A stretch of DNA of 64,000 nt from Chinchilla lanigera. Taxonomy: Eukaryota; Chordata; Mammalia; Rodentia; Chinchillidae. A program made the position numbers and the translations under genes. The notes beneath the pieces were generated by a model. The model ran no database searches and was not told the DNA's origin. It saw nothing but the letters and a program-made list of their open reading frames with translations. Position 1 is the stretch's first letter. The number at the start of each line of letters is the position of its first letter. Shown here piece by piece: positions 1-12,445 of the stretch. The DNA is taken from positions 7,652,817 through 7,716,816 of the forward strand of contig NW_004955446.1 of NCBI RefSeq assembly GCF_000276665.1, given 5' to 3'.

Positions 1-1688
1 CCCACACACTGTTTTTTGTTGTAATTCTTAGTACATATTAATTGTACAAACAGATAGGTTTCACTGTGGTGTATACATACACGCATATATCATGATTTTA
101 TCCTGTCTGCTTTCCATCAAATATCTCTAGTTTTTCCCTGGTTTCCTCTGCTCTGTTTAGGCATCTTCTTTTCTTTGTTTTTTTCTTTACTTTTGAATTT
201 CACATAAAAATGAAAACGTAATACTTATCTTTCTGTGTCTGAGTTATTTCACTTAACATCATGGCCTCCAGTTGCATCCAATTTCTTACTAATGATGTAA
301 TTTCATCTTCTTTGTTACTAATACTCCATATACATATTATATATATTATATATACTATATATATTTTATATATATATATCATACAGTATTTCTTTATCGG
401 TTTGTCTGTGGAGGGGCACAGAGGCTGATTCCATAGTGTGTCTATTGTGCATACAGCCACAACACACATGGATATGCAGGTATTGCTTTTATATGCTAAA
501 TTAATTTCCTTCAGATAAACATCCAGGAGTACAATAGCTTGATTATGTAGTAGTTCTACTTTTAGCTTTTTGAAGAATTGTTTTCCATAGTGACTTTACT
601 AATTTACATTCTCACCAATAGTCTAAAATAGTTCTGTTTTCCTCACATCCTTACTCTGTGTGTGTATGTGTGTGTGTGTATATGAGTGTGTGTGTGTGAA
701 TATGTGTTTGATTGTAGCCATTGTAGTTGGGGTGAGATGGAATCTCAATGTGGTTTGTTTTGCATTTCCTTGAGGGCTTAAAATATTGAGCATTTTTCCA
801 CATATTTTGTTGGTTATTTGTCCTTCTTTGGAGAAGTGTCTGTTGATATTATTTATCCATTTTGTTTAAATTACTTATACTTTTGATATTAAATCTTTTC
901 CATTCTATATATATTCTGATACTACCCTCTGCCAGATGAGGTAAAGACTTTCTCCTACTCTATAAATTGTCGTTTTACTTTAGTGATTGTTTTCCTTTCT
1001 GTTCAAGGGATTTTTAATTTGATGTAATCCCTTTCGTCGATCCTTGCTCTTATTTCTTGGGCTACTAGATTCCTATTCAGAAAATTACTGCCTTTTACAA
1101 TATCTTAAAAAGTTTTGTTGATGAAGTCTGTGCCTACACCTATTTCTTCAAGATTTCTACCTATTTTCTCATCCAGTAAATTTGGTGTTTCTCTTTTAAT
1201 ATTTAGATCTTTGGTGCGTTTTGACTTTAGTTTAGTGCATTGTGACAGACATGGGTCTAGTGTTAGTCTTTGGCATGTGGAAAGCCAGTTTTTGTAGCAC
1301 CACTTATTAAAAAGACTATCTTCCAGTGAACATGTTTGGCTCCTTTGTCAAAGATAAGATGGCAGAGTGTGTTGGGAGTTGCATCTTAATCTTCTAATCT
1401 GTTCCACTGATCCTCGGGTCTGGTGTTTTTTTTTTTTTTTTGCCAGTACCATACTGATTTTATCACAATAGCTTTGTAGTATCATTTCAGATCAGACATT
1501 GTGATGCCCAGAATTGCCTTTGTTGTCCAGAATTGCTTTTTCTATTTTAGGTCCATTCTGTTTCCAAATGAATTTTAGTAATATTTTCTCTAATTCTGTG
1601 AGGTACGCTAATGGTATTTTGATTGGGGTTGCATTAAACCTATATTTATTTTGGGAACAGAGCCATATTCACTATGTTGGTTCTTCCT
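1..1688 (-). mobile_element. LINE-1 fragment, 3' half of ORF2 plus 3' UTR
   Basis: Read on the minus strand, this is the second half of L1 ORF2 followed by 3' UTR. Near 200-470 the translation shows the ORF2 C-terminal signature (WNQP-like, then an M-Q-L-E...LSEI stretch). Around 1200-1350 it gives the older mid-ORF2 segment found in all L1s. The frame is broken by many stops, so it is a dead 5'-truncated copy that runs off the left window edge. A TA-rich run lies at about 331-380 and TG repeats at about 656-700. The 5' end stops abruptly near 1688, where a second L1 begins in the opposite direction. Confidence 0.88.
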
Positions 1689-2975
1689 ATCCACAAAACC
1701 CAGCCCACATGGGAAATACTACGAAGAACCAACAAATGAGATCTCACAAATGAAAAGCTGTTACAGAACAAAAGAAATCACCAACAGAGTGAAAAGACAG
1801 AGTAGGAAAAATTATAGCCGTTGTCCCTCAGACAAAAGACATATCTAGAACATGTAAAGAATGAAAAAGCTCAGGTACCCCCAATTTAAAGACCCTATCC
1901 AAAAATGGGCATCTGAGGTGAATGTACACTTTTCAGATTAAGAAATACAAATGGCAAATAGATACATAAAAAAATGTTCATCATCATCAGACATTTGAGA
2001 GATAAAAATTAAAACTACACTGAGATTCCATCTCACCCCAGAAAGAATAGCTATCATCAAGAAATCAACCAATAACAAATGCTGGAGGAGCTGTGAGGAA
2101 ACAGGAACTTTTGTCCACTGTTAGTGGGAGTGTAGACTGATATAACAACTGTAGAAGTCAGTGTGGAGATTCCCCAGTAAACGAGGATTAGAGGTTCTAT
2201 TTGACCCAGTTATTTCCCTTCTTCCTGGAAGAATTAAAAACATCATACCACAGCAATATATGTACACATGTGTTTACAGCAGCAGAACTTGTAATTACTA
2301 GATCTTGGAAAAAACCCACATAAATGCCCATCAACCAAGGAATGGATAAAAAAAGATGTGCTTTTAAAAACATAATGGAGTACTACTCAGCTGTAAAGAA
2401 GGACAAACCTGATACTTTTATAGGTAAATGGATGCAATTTAAGACCATACTCATAAGTGAAATAAATAAGACTCACATGTGTAAACATTGTGTTGTCTCC
2501 CTAGTATGAGAAACTGAACATGTAAATCAGATCCAAAATGTATAATAGATATTGTGAATTGGGACAAAACTGTTCAAAAGAAAAGAGAAACTGTGATGGG
2601 GGAAAGGGGAAAGGAAGGAAGGGAAAAGGAAAAAAATATATATATATACACACAAGATAGTTAAGATAGTTATACAGCCATTTTCTTAGTTCATTGAAAT
2701 GAAAGGTTTATGCTAATATTGTTTGGACAATATTCAATGGCTATGTCTTTTTTTGTTGTTTTTGTTTTTTTGAGACAGGGTCACACTATTCAGTTTAGGC
2801 TGGCTTTGAGCTCACTTTGTAGCCCAGGCTGGCCTCAAACTTGCAACGATCCTCCCGCCTCAGCCTCCCAAGTGCTGGGATTATAGGGCTGTGCCAACCA
2901 TGCCCAGTTTATATCTTGTACTCTGAATGAAGATAGCAATACACAAGGTATTAATTACTGTTACTCTCCTACTAA
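1689..2975 (+). mobile_element. LINE-1 fragment, ORF2 C-terminus and 3' UTR
   Basis: On the plus strand the degraded translation follows the L1 ORF2 C-terminal region. It includes an R-F-H-L-T-P motif near 2030, an N-K-C-W-R-S-C motif near 2080 and an M-E-Y-Y-S-A motif near 2375, then 3' UTR. The 3' UTR wording after 2680 recurs at 25270-25640, so the element continues past the B1 inserted at 2747-2907. It is 5' truncated and carries many stops. It lies head to head with the minus-strand L1 on its left, and both copies include their own 3' ends. Confidence 0.85.
2747..2907 (-). mobile_element. B1 SINE (7SL-derived)
   Basis: The complement shows the B1/Alu-like body, with the GCTGGGATTA-type box and the GCCTGGGCTAC region, and an A-rich tail seen as T-rich DNA at the left edge. 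It is inserted into the 3' UTR of the plus-strand L1: L1 text resumes at about 2908 where a related copy at 25.5 kb is uninterrupted. A clear target duplication was not found. Confidence 0.9.
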
Positions 2976-3049
2976 CCTGTTTGAAACTCTGTTTTATTGT
3001 CATTTTCATTTTTTCTCTTTAAAATTTAAAAAATGTTTCACCAATGTTT

Positions 3050-3345
3050 TTTGTAGTAGTGTCAAACTTTCGGTTTTTCATTAATGTCTTTCACTCATTT
3101 GGGGTTGATTTTTGTATCAGGTGAGAGTTATGAGTCTATTTTCTGTCTTCTGCATGTGGGTTTCCAGTTTTCCCAGATCCATTTGTTGAAGACACTGTGT
3201 TTCCTCCCATATAAATTTTTGACTCTTGTATTAAGAATCAGGTGGCTGTAGATGTGTGAGTTTATTTCTGGGTCCTGAATTATATTCCATCGGTATGTGT
3301 CTGCTTTTATGCCAGTGCCAGCACAGGCTACTTTTTATGGTGAGC
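3050..3345 (-). mobile_element. LINE-1 ORF2 fragment
   Basis: The complement resembles the L1 ORF2 stretch that also occurs at 1190-1460 and 34830-35090 (the region around a conserved TTTTCCAGCACCA-like run). It is short, broken by stops and truncated at both ends. Confidence 0.7.
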
Positions 3346-4655
3346 ATTTGTATTTGTAAAATGCTGATGGTGTGAGCACTTAGTGCACTGTAGAGCCCTT
3401 CCTGCCTTAGTCCTTATCTGAACTTCATTTGCATCACAGGTGATTTGATCATGGTGATGATTTAGAAAGATTAATATGTCATTCAATGGCAAGATGAATT
3501 GGAGGAGGAAAGACTAAGGAGAAAGGTTAAAGTTAGGAAGCCAGTTCTGCATTGAAACCTGTTCAACATGTTCCAATTTGCATTTGGGAAGGAGTAGTGT
3601 AGTGCACTGGGTGTAGGTTTTGTGGATGAGTGACAAACAAATGTGAATAAAGGCATAACAGTCCAGCAGTTCATAATTTTTCCAGGGGGAGCAGAGAAGT
3701 GCTAGTTGAGAAGTATTTTGTGTTTTGTTTCCATTTCCTCCAAATAATTCTACAAATTATGTATATATAGAGTCAGTAGATACAATGTTAAACTTTTCAA
3801 CATTTGTTGGAATTAAAAAGTTTAGGCACTTAGTGACTATGTCCCAGGTGCTCTCAGATGCATTATTTTACTTGCTTTTTCACAATAACTCTATGATAAG
3901 TTAATGCTATTTCCATTTAACAGATTAGGATAATGAGATCATTACTCATACTGCACCCAAAAAATAAGTTTTAAAACCCATGTCTATTGAATGTGTAAGT
4001 GTAATGTTTAACCCACTTATATCAGTACTTCTGGGGTACCTAACTGCTTGTGATCTTTTCTGTTAAACATTAAATGGATAAGTCAAGTCTAGTACCTACA
4101 GTTTATCATGTATTTCCATTTGGGGCTCAGTGTTTCTATTTGTGTATATACACACATACCTCCACCCGACCATTAGAAAAAAAGAAAAAGGCAAATTACC
4201 ATTTAAAATCTAAGAGTAGCCACGGAAGAACATTTTGGTGATTTACGTAGTGGTAATTCCTCAATGGTTAGTTACTGGTTTCAGTTATCAGCAAGAAGTA
4301 AACCTGTTCCTTTCTTTAATTCAAAACTTCTCAGACTTTGCTCCACATACAGATTGCCTGAGGATTTTGTAGAAATAAAAATTGTTCATCAGTAATATTG
4401 GGATGAGGCCTGGAAGACACGCAGGTTTCATCCTCTGAGCCTATAGACTACCTCTTTTATGTGCAAGTGCAGCATTTTAATTTTTGTCCCATTTATATAA
4501 TTATTTACCTAAATTTGAAATTACAGTATACACAGTATTATTATGTTCTGTCCTTTTGTAATACTTAGCCTCTATCCTTATTTCCTGCACAGTTTTCATA
4601 ACATGATTTCTTTAAAACTAAAGTTAACATAACATTGGGAATACACATGCATTCT
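3346..4655. other. No gene seen; one MIR inside
   Basis: AT-rich unique-looking DNA. The only recognisable element is a MIR at about 3836-3992. Short open frames here lack any family signature. Confidence 0.5.
3836..3992 (-). mobile_element. MIR SINE fragment
   Basis: On the plus strand the text follows the reverse complement of the MIR core: a GTGCT...TTACT segment, then CACAATAACTCTATGA, then a TTTAACAGATTAGGA-like segment. Degraded, as expected for an ancient mammalian repeat. Confidence 0.65.
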
Positions 4656-4672
4656 CAGTTGTTTGCCTTTTT

Positions 4673-4837
4673 TAAAATTTTATTTTATTTTACTTTATTT
4701 TTGAGACAAGGTCTCACTATGCAGTTCAGGCTGGCCTTGAACTCACTTTGTAGCCCAGGCTGGTCTCAAACTCACAACGATCCTCCTGCCTCAGCCTCCC
4801 GAGTGCTGGGATTACAGGCGTGCACCACCACCCTGGG
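4673..4837 (-). mobile_element. B1 SINE with 17-bp target-site duplication
   Basis: A near-complete B1 in reverse orientation, with the T-rich (tail) side on the left. It is flanked by a perfect 17-bp direct repeat, CAGTTGTTTGCCTTTTT, at 4656-4672 and 4838-4854. Perfect flanks and a well-kept body suggest a relatively young insertion. Just to the right the short unit CCTTTTAGATAAT is itself present twice (4849-4861 and 4867-4879). Confidence 0.95.
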
Positions 4838-4855
4838 CAGTTGTTTGCCTTTTTA

Positions 4856-5292
4856 GATAATGCAGACCTTTTAGATAATTCCTCTGGGCTGTTTATGCTG
4901 TTTAGTTATTTCCTGAACATTACTTACAGGAACAGTTATTCCATCAAGGGGGAAGAATACCTGTATTGTTCACTGCATACAGTTCTGTAAGATAAAAAGT
5001 GTTCTAGAAATGGACCTTGGTATTGACTGCACAACACTGTGAATGAACCTAATGCCACTGAACTGTGCTCCTAAACGTGGTTAAGATGGACATTTTATGT
5101 TGTTTAGCTCAATTAAATTTTTAATGAAAAGAATAAGAAGTTATTTATGATCCACTCCCTCCCCTCAAAGAATATCTGTATTTTATTCCATAAGAAACTC
5201 TTTGCCCTTTTAGGAGAAATTACTAAATTATAATGCTACAAAAATGTTTGTGCCAGTATTGAATATCTTATTTTTCTTAAAAATTTGTCCGA
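4856..5292. other. No gene seen
   Basis: AT-rich, no recognisable repeat or coding pattern. Confidence 0.4.
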
Positions 5293-5371
5293 CCAGGGAC
5301 TGGGGATGTAGTTCAGTGATAGAGTACTTGCTTAGGTTCAATTCCTAGCACCTCTTATTTTTTTTTTTACC
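5293..5371 (+). mobile_element. ID-type SINE (tRNA-derived), diverged
   Basis: The body starts with ACTGGGGATGTAGTTCAGTG, which is the A-box half of the tRNA-like ID element, and ends in a short A/T tail. A segment between the A and B boxes is lost, so internal Pol III transcription is unlikely. Confidence 0.75.
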
Positions 5372-5555
5372 AAACAGTCTAAAATGATTCTTTAAGATTG
5401 CCTTAATTTACACTTTTATTTCAGATAAGATTGACATATCAACATTTGCCATTGTGTCTTGTCCACTGTATTTCCTCTGATATAAAATGTACATTCATGA
5501 CATTGGCTCTTGTTTCTGTTAAGATATCAAACATTTTGTTTTAGTTTGATATCTA

Positions 5556-5571
5556 GAAGATTCTAATCTTT
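5556..5571. repeat. Left target-site duplication of ABRAXAS2 retrocopy
   Basis: GAAGATTCTAATCTTT here is repeated exactly at 8481-8496. On the minus strand, AAAAGATT at the tail side fits the A-rich start typical of an L1-endonuclease target. The word is partly palindromic, which slightly weakens the chance argument. Confidence 0.8.
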
Positions 5572-8480
5572 TGTAATTAAATAAGTTTTTATTGTTACAT
5601 TTAACTGCTTTGTCAGATATACGTTGTAGATTTTAGTATGGCATAAAAATAAAACATTTTCCTGAATGTCAAAATCTGAACAGAAGAGATGGCAATAGCA
5701 CTTAAAAAAAATTCACACTGGTGCTGAAGCTGCTAGTAGGTTACTAATAAAAACTGGAACACATCTGCAGATAAAATGATCTGCAGTATTTCAAATAAAA
5801 TGGCAGGGGTGTAAAACCAACAAAATCAAGAGAGTTAAAATACAGACCCCCAGGAAATACATACGAAAGAATGGCAGTCTTAGAATTTCAAGTCCGTATT
5901 ATACTGTCTGATTTAGTTTTGGAACTGGAGTTCATGAGTAAATGTCTATCCTTTAAAATGAAAGTATTTTTTTGAAACTGGATTTTAAACTTCTTTAACA
6001 ACTTTCTTATTCATATGGCTTTTAGCTAGTGCAGAGGAAAGACAGTTGAGCTTCTAGCATTAACTTCATGGGCTGACCTGCAACTGGTGGGTCACACCAT
6101 TTCCAAACCCGGAGCCCAGCATAACCATGAATGTGTTAGCGGTTTCACACATTCTGGGTAAAACTCCAAACAAGGGGTAATTAATTAAATAAAAATATAA
6201 GTGCATCCCAATAGTCTTTACACATTCTGTCGTTATCCCCTAAGTGGCAACTTAAAAAAATAAGTATGGTTATTCAAATTTCAAACAAATCTTTTTCATC
6301 AAGATTCCCAAATGGTTTATTGCATGTATTTCCTCCACAAATAAAACTAATACTAAGTTTTGTCAGGAGATCTAAGTGAGTTATATCCCTTATATATGAA
6401 TTCATCTGAATCACTGTGTCTGGAATCTGTTCATCATAAAACTCAGGTCTGGCACATAATTCCTTTTTGTCATCCTCTGCTGTGTGTCCCTCCTGTAAGA
6501 CTCCAGAACAGAAGCCATAATGGCTAGCACAACACAGCAGTCACTGTCATCCACCAAAAGAAAATAATGAACTTATTTGATGTCATACTCATTTGGATGA
6601 TTTACTAGTAATTAGTGTTGCTACTTCTTTTTAAAAGGCAACCATTTCAAATGACAAGATATATCAGGCTAGTAGAAAAAAGTTGAAACAAAACCTTCTC
6701 TTTGATTTTACAAAGACATGTAGAGAAGAGAAGGTAAGTATATCGGATTTGTTCTAATCAGGTCTTGGAATTAACAAAATTTCTTTCTCACAAAGATGAA
6801 TCTGGCTCATCATAGAAAGAAGTTCTTTCAAGTCTGCTGCTAAACTTGTTTCTCTTTGAGAAAGTCAATTTCAAGGCATGATAGTGCAAGAAGTTTTTTA
6901 TTTATAGAACATTTATAGACTACCTATGCTTAGTCTCTAATTTCCAATTTATTTTAAAGACCAGAAACTACACTGGTGAAGTTTCATTTTTCCTAAATTT
7001 ACCAGTACATCCATAAATCGCACCAGAATTAGGACAATTTGGTTATCTTAATGATTCTGTTGTGAACCTGCACAGTGCATCTGAAGGTGAGAACCACTGA
7101 CACGTTCTGTGCACAAGGACTTTCCTCTTGGGAGCCGAGGTATCAGAGAAAGCAGTCCCCCGCTAGATTGAGTCCTCAACAATCTCTCAATAAGCAATTA
7201 CAAAAAACAGTCCTAGGTGGAGAATTTTTATCTATTCAGTTAAATCTGGGAGGTCTCAGTGCTCCTGGGGTCCTCACCAGGATGTGTCATGGGTAGTGTA
7301 TGCTTTGAATGTGAGAATTCACTATTAGATGGCTCTGTAGAGTCGATCAAATTTTTATAATCACTGTCATCTGATTCTTTGCCACAGTCTCCAGCTGCTC
7401 CTTGAGAAGGAAGGTCTGCTCCACTTCCAGGACACTTGAGTCCGGCACTGGTGGAAGCGTAACTGAAAGAGCCCACGGCTTGAGGTTGAGGCATAAAAAC
7501 ACTCCTTTCCATGTGAGGATGGTTCAGAGTACTTTCTTGATTGATTGAGTGAAAATCAGAACAAGGAGGAGGGGGATCAGAGGGTTCTGCATCTGCAAAC
7601 ATATATCTACCTTCAGCCACAAACTGAGAATAGGCATCCGAGGGCTGAATACTGGTGCCAGACTTTCAAATGGCATCTGTCTGCTTAACAGAGCCTGCTG
7701 CAGTCTTCTTTCTTGTTCATTTTTCCTCTGAGTGATTTGTCTTCTTCATTTATTCACTTCTGCCTGACCAGATTCAACAACTCGCTCACTCCTTTCTCCA
7801 TCTGCATACACTGCCTGTACGTCCTCCTGAAGTGCATTATAAACCTGATAGATTGCTCTGTTGTCTTTCATTACTCCATCCTTGTCAAAAAAGTCAGTGC
7901 CATGTTCTTTAATAACTTTGGTCTAACTCTGAGAAGTATTTGGCACTGAAGACACTTTGTACTCTTGTGGGCTAGCATTGCCTAGATTGGGGGAAGTAAG
8001 TGATGTCCTTTGATTATACCTGTGATTTGGTCTAAAGGGAACATACTCTAAAGCATGAGCGGAATTGTGGGTGGTGGAGATGAAGCAGAAGAGAAGGAAG
8101 ATGAGGCTGGGCACACCCAGGATGCGGGTGAGCTGCTTAAGGATAACCTTATCACATCTGTTGCTGTGTGTTTCTCCACAATCTGTACCATCCAATAACT
8201 TTCTTTCTATGATCTTTAAGAATTCTGTCCAGACTTTCTCTATTAACTTAACCTGCACAGTCATAAAAACTGAAACGTTTTGACCAAGGTTGATGGTTAT
8301 GGATTTCAATTACTGGCAGAAAGTCTGTGTTGCTAATTTATGAGTCGCTGATGCTAAAGCTTTCCTCTTGTCTTACCTCTCCCAGCAAAAACCCTTTGTG
8401 GTCCACGTTGCTGTTGGCACTGTGGAAACACAGAGCCCTGAAGTTGTAGCCTGAAACTGAAGCCGCCATGATGGAAATCT
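5572..8480 (-). pseudogene. ABRAXAS2P: Processed pseudogene of ABRAXAS2 (ABRO1/FAM175B)
   Basis: An intronless retrocopy of ABRAXAS2, whose product scaffolds the BRCC36 deubiquitinase in the cytosolic BRISC complex. The start codon lies at 8467-8469, and the opening [10 protein letters not shown] followed by FHSANSN and [11 protein letters not shown] matches the N-terminal MPN-like domain. Further recognisable blocks are [21 protein letters not shown] and [13 protein letters not shown], then the C-terminal Ser/Pro-rich part ending in TETSQI with a TAA at 7240-7242. The frame is broken by a TAA at 8338-8340, another stop in the following segment, a stop after SVPNTSQS, a stop in the coiled-coil region, and at least two frameshifts (near 8140 and 7620). 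About 1.67 kb left of the stop is inferred 3' UTR, with a possible AATAAA near 5587-5592. The parent gene has many introns and none are present here. The flanking 16-bp duplication marks L1-mediated insertion. The tail itself is nearly lost. Confidence 0.93.
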
Positions 8481-8496
8481 GAAGATTCTAATCTTT
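8481..8496. repeat. Right target-site duplication of ABRAXAS2 retrocopy
   Basis: Exact partner of the 16-bp word at 5556-5571. It starts 12 bases upstream of the retrocopy start codon, so only about 11 bases of 5' UTR were carried in. Confidence 0.8.
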
Positions 8497-9264
<768 letters not shown>

Positions 9265-9690
9265 TTTGTAATAATTTCTTATTTTTATTGGTACATATTT
9301 ATGGTATACAATGGTTATATTCACCATAGGGAGTTGTTATATGTATGACATTTCTCAATTCCTTTTATAAACCCCATCCAACCCCACTCTCCCCCTCCCT
9401 GCATCTCTTGAACACTTTCTGCTGTGTGTGTGTTTGTGTATTTGTGTATATGTGTATATATGCAAGTATATGTATTATTCTTACATATGTCTGTAGTACA
9501 TGATAATCGCATTCCTCATAGGTACTTGGCACATGTACACAGGGCTTCACGACCTTCCCCTCTGAATCTCATTTCCCTCCCCTCTCTCTTTGTCTTGGTT
9601 TTGGAACAGGCTTTTGTGAAAGAATGTTTGCACATATTACCTCTTGTATGCCTTTAAATAAGTCTTAGCAAGATATTTGTTATTTCCTCT
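9265..9690 (-). mobile_element. Probable LINE-1 3' UTR fragment
   Basis: The layout resembles the L1 3' UTR start at 33550-33720: a TTTTTATTG...ACA opening, then a C-rich CCACCC/CTCCCCCTCCC stretch and a TG/TA-rich run (9424-9475). Similarity is in layout more than in exact wording, so the call is tentative. Confidence 0.45.
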
Positions 9691-11631
9691 GTTCTGTAGA
9701 TAAGGAAAATGAAATTCATGAAAGTTAAATAATGATAGAATGAAAATTATGGATTATTAGCGCTTTACCAGGGACTTTATCAGCTGGGAAAATACCTGTC
9801 CTTTCATTTATTAATATCAGTTACTGAATTTGTTTCAGACATTGGGCTATAAGATATATAGGCCTGATTTTTGTAGCCAGTATACACTGGCATGACAATA
9901 TTATTAAAATATTCAGATCTTTACATATCCTACTGACTGCTAAGTAGCTGCTGTATCAGTCTCCCTCAAGTGATCTCCAGCTCAGAGCCTGCCCTAAAAT
10001 TCTTAGATCCCACCTAAAAGGGAACCTCCAGGACCCTGTTCCAACTCTGTGGTGAATATCTCTTCTGATTAGTCATTGTCCTCATGTACTAGTTGTTAAA
10101 TATTTTCAGTGTTGTTTCCAGGGAAAAAACATGAAAGAACAGGAGAGGTTACTTAACTTGCTCCAGATGTACAAATAGTTACTGACAAAACATGATTCTA
10201 TATTCAGACATTCTTAAAATTTAACCCTCACTTAAAGTTACAGCCAAAATTTTCACCAAGGTATTCTGACTAAAATGATTGCTCTCTAATAGGTCAAAGT
10301 TTCCTGTCTTTTGTGCCTGAAATGGACTGAAAATATGGCAAGATACTGATTCCTCTCTGTCCCTGTAATTGCTGGGACAGCCAGAGACCTGGGGCCGCTT
10401 GTCTCCTGTGAAATGCCATTTCTATATGTGCTATGAAGTCAGAGTTTAATCACTGCACTACATCAGAAAGTTCCCGGTTCTTCTCCCATTTCACATATTG
10501 TTATTCTGAAAATATTTATAAATTTCAAAAGTAAGAATATAGTACTTTTGCATCTGTTTAGTAGCAGACTATCTTTGCAAGGTACATATTATATAAAATT
10601 CAGTATCTGAAAAGAAAATTATACTAATTCCATCCTAAATATAAAAATCTGACATGACAATAATTATAGTAATAGATTACAAGCTATTGGCTAAAACTGA
10701 AATCCATAAAACTATGCTCATATAAATTAAAAATTTGTGAGGAATGGGATACTGCATTTACATACCCTCAGAGTACTGCCCTATAAAATATGTACAAAGA
10801 TTAATTTTACCTTGAAGAAGCCTGGAATATATTACCTTCAATAATGATTAAAATTAACATCCCAGTTATGAGGCATGACTTCTATCATATTGCTTGCAAA
10901 CTTACATCATCCAGTTTTAATCATGAAGAAATGTGAGATAAGCCAAATTTGAAAGACTTTCTGCTAAATAACTAGTGTGTGTTTTGAAATTGTCAAGGAC
11001 AAGAACGCCCCAAAGAGACCATAGAACTCTTCTCACATGAAGACGTGAATCATGACAACTGTAATTAGTATTTTCTACTTCAGTGAAGGTAAAGGTAAAG
11101 AAAAAAAGACTACGAAGTTTTTTATAGGACAACTATATTAAATTATCTATCAAGCTTTCAAAGTAAAACAGAAATCTAGAATAAATGGTTACACTAATTG
11201 TGAATAACGCACAGTATATTCAGAGGTTTAGTGTTCTTGAGTTTTCCTGTAAAGGTGAGATGCGTATGCAAGATAATTTGTGAGTAAGTTACATTCCAAT
11301 TCAGAACTGACACACTAAGTAGAGGCAGCAGATATTCCATAGATGTTCAAGGAAGAGCTTGCAATAGGCAGCACACTTCAGGTAGAATGGGTAACAAAGA
11401 GCACTTGGAGTGATTTGAATTGAACTTTGAAGTTTTGGGGACAGATGCAGGGGCTTGTATGGGAAATTGGACTTTACAAAAATCTCAAAATTTAAGTTAC
11501 AAGTACTGTACAAAGATATTTTTTATTCTCATGAATGATAAAAAGTCATCACCATGAGGTCCTACTGCCTTTGGTTAGGCTACTGTATGTTACTTGTAAA
11601 AAAGGACACTTTCATATATAAAATAAAATGA
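9691..11631. other. No gene seen
   Basis: AT-rich DNA with short open frames only. A weak MIR-like patch may lie at 9660-9770. Nothing else recognised. Confidence 0.4.
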
Positions 11632-11760
11632 AGGTGGATGTGGTGGCATACACCTGTAATCCCACCACTTGGGAGGCTGAGGCAGGAGGATTGTGAGTTC
11701 AAGGCCAGTCTGGGCTACATAGTGAGTGCAAGGTCAGCCTTGAGACCCTATATGAAAATC
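11632..11760 (+). mobile_element. B1 SINE
   Basis: Forward B1 body: GGTGGCATACACCTGTAATC, then GGGAGGCTGAGGCAGGAGGA, then GGCCAGTCTGGGCTACATAG. The tail is not a clean poly(A). Confidence 0.88.
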
Positions 11761-11809
11761 CCCACCAGTCAGATTCCTATTGATATATTACTGCTAACTC
11801 TTTCTTTCC

Positions 11810-12014
11810 TTTTTTCTTTCTGGTACTGGGACTTAAACACAGGGTCTTGCACATTCTTTGCCATCTACAAGCACCCTACCATACTCCAGCCCTTTTAAAA
11901 TTTTTTCTGAGATTTAATTCTCTAACTTGCCCAAGCTGACCAAGAACTTATGATTCTCTAGTCTCCATCTCTCCAGTAGCTGGGATGAACAGGTGTGCAC
12001 CATAACACTCGGCC
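11810..12014 (-). mobile_element. B1-ID dimer SINE (B1-dID type)
   Basis: Reverse orientation. The right part is a B1-like monomer (GCTGGGATGAACAGGTGTGCAC on the plus strand). The left part is an ID-like monomer (GGTACTGGGACTTAAACACAGGG), with the T-rich tail side to the left. A 5' B1 joined to a 3' ID-like unit is the layout of the B1-dID family known from several non-murid rodents. Four or five others with the same order occur in this window. Confidence 0.72.
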
Positions 12015-12119
12015 ACTACCATCCCATTCTTAAACCCCATTCAAGATTTATCCAATTGTCTCAATAATGTTCTTGATAGCAAATGGGCCCAGCTAAAGAT
12101 CACATATACAGAGCTTCAC

Positions 12120-12445
12120 TAAACAAGATGGTAGGAATTCAACAATGATTGTTCTATTCCATATTGTTGTCTTCAAATTAGTTGTTCAGATTACCAGATA
12201 AAAGCATGCAAAACTGGTCAAAACATTAAGAATTAACTGTTCCTTTCAATAAACCAATAGACATCAGCAGCACAATTATTCCACTTATCCTTGTATATAC
12301 ATATATATCTTTTCCTTTCTTCTTTCTTTCTTTTCTCTTTTCCCTCATCCTATTTATCCCATTTCTTTCCATTTCACAATATATATTGTACCTTTTGGGT
12401 TATATTTACTTTTTCAGGTTCTTACAATTAGGGAGACAATACAAT
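12120..12445 (-). mobile_element. LINE-1 3' UTR fragment
   Basis: It shares long runs with 16980-17330, such as GCATGCAAAACTGGTCAAAA and TAACTGTTCCTTTCAATAA, and the same pyrimidine-rich stretch (12305-12370). Since the 16980 copy is the 3' UTR of a long minus-strand L1, this is a separate, heavily truncated insertion of the same family. Confidence 0.8.

Noticed and set aside
1..2975. Twin-primed single L1 insertion
   Set aside because: Both arms contain the L1 3' end, which twin priming of one RNA would not give.
5293..5371. tRNA gene
   Set aside because: The tRNA-like text belongs to ID SINEs; cloverleaf pairing and the anticodon arm are lost. The same applies to all other ID copies.
7923..8309. 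128-codon minus-strand frame as a possible gene
   Set aside because: It is a piece of the broken ABRAXAS2 retrocopy; its first third is out of frame with the parent.
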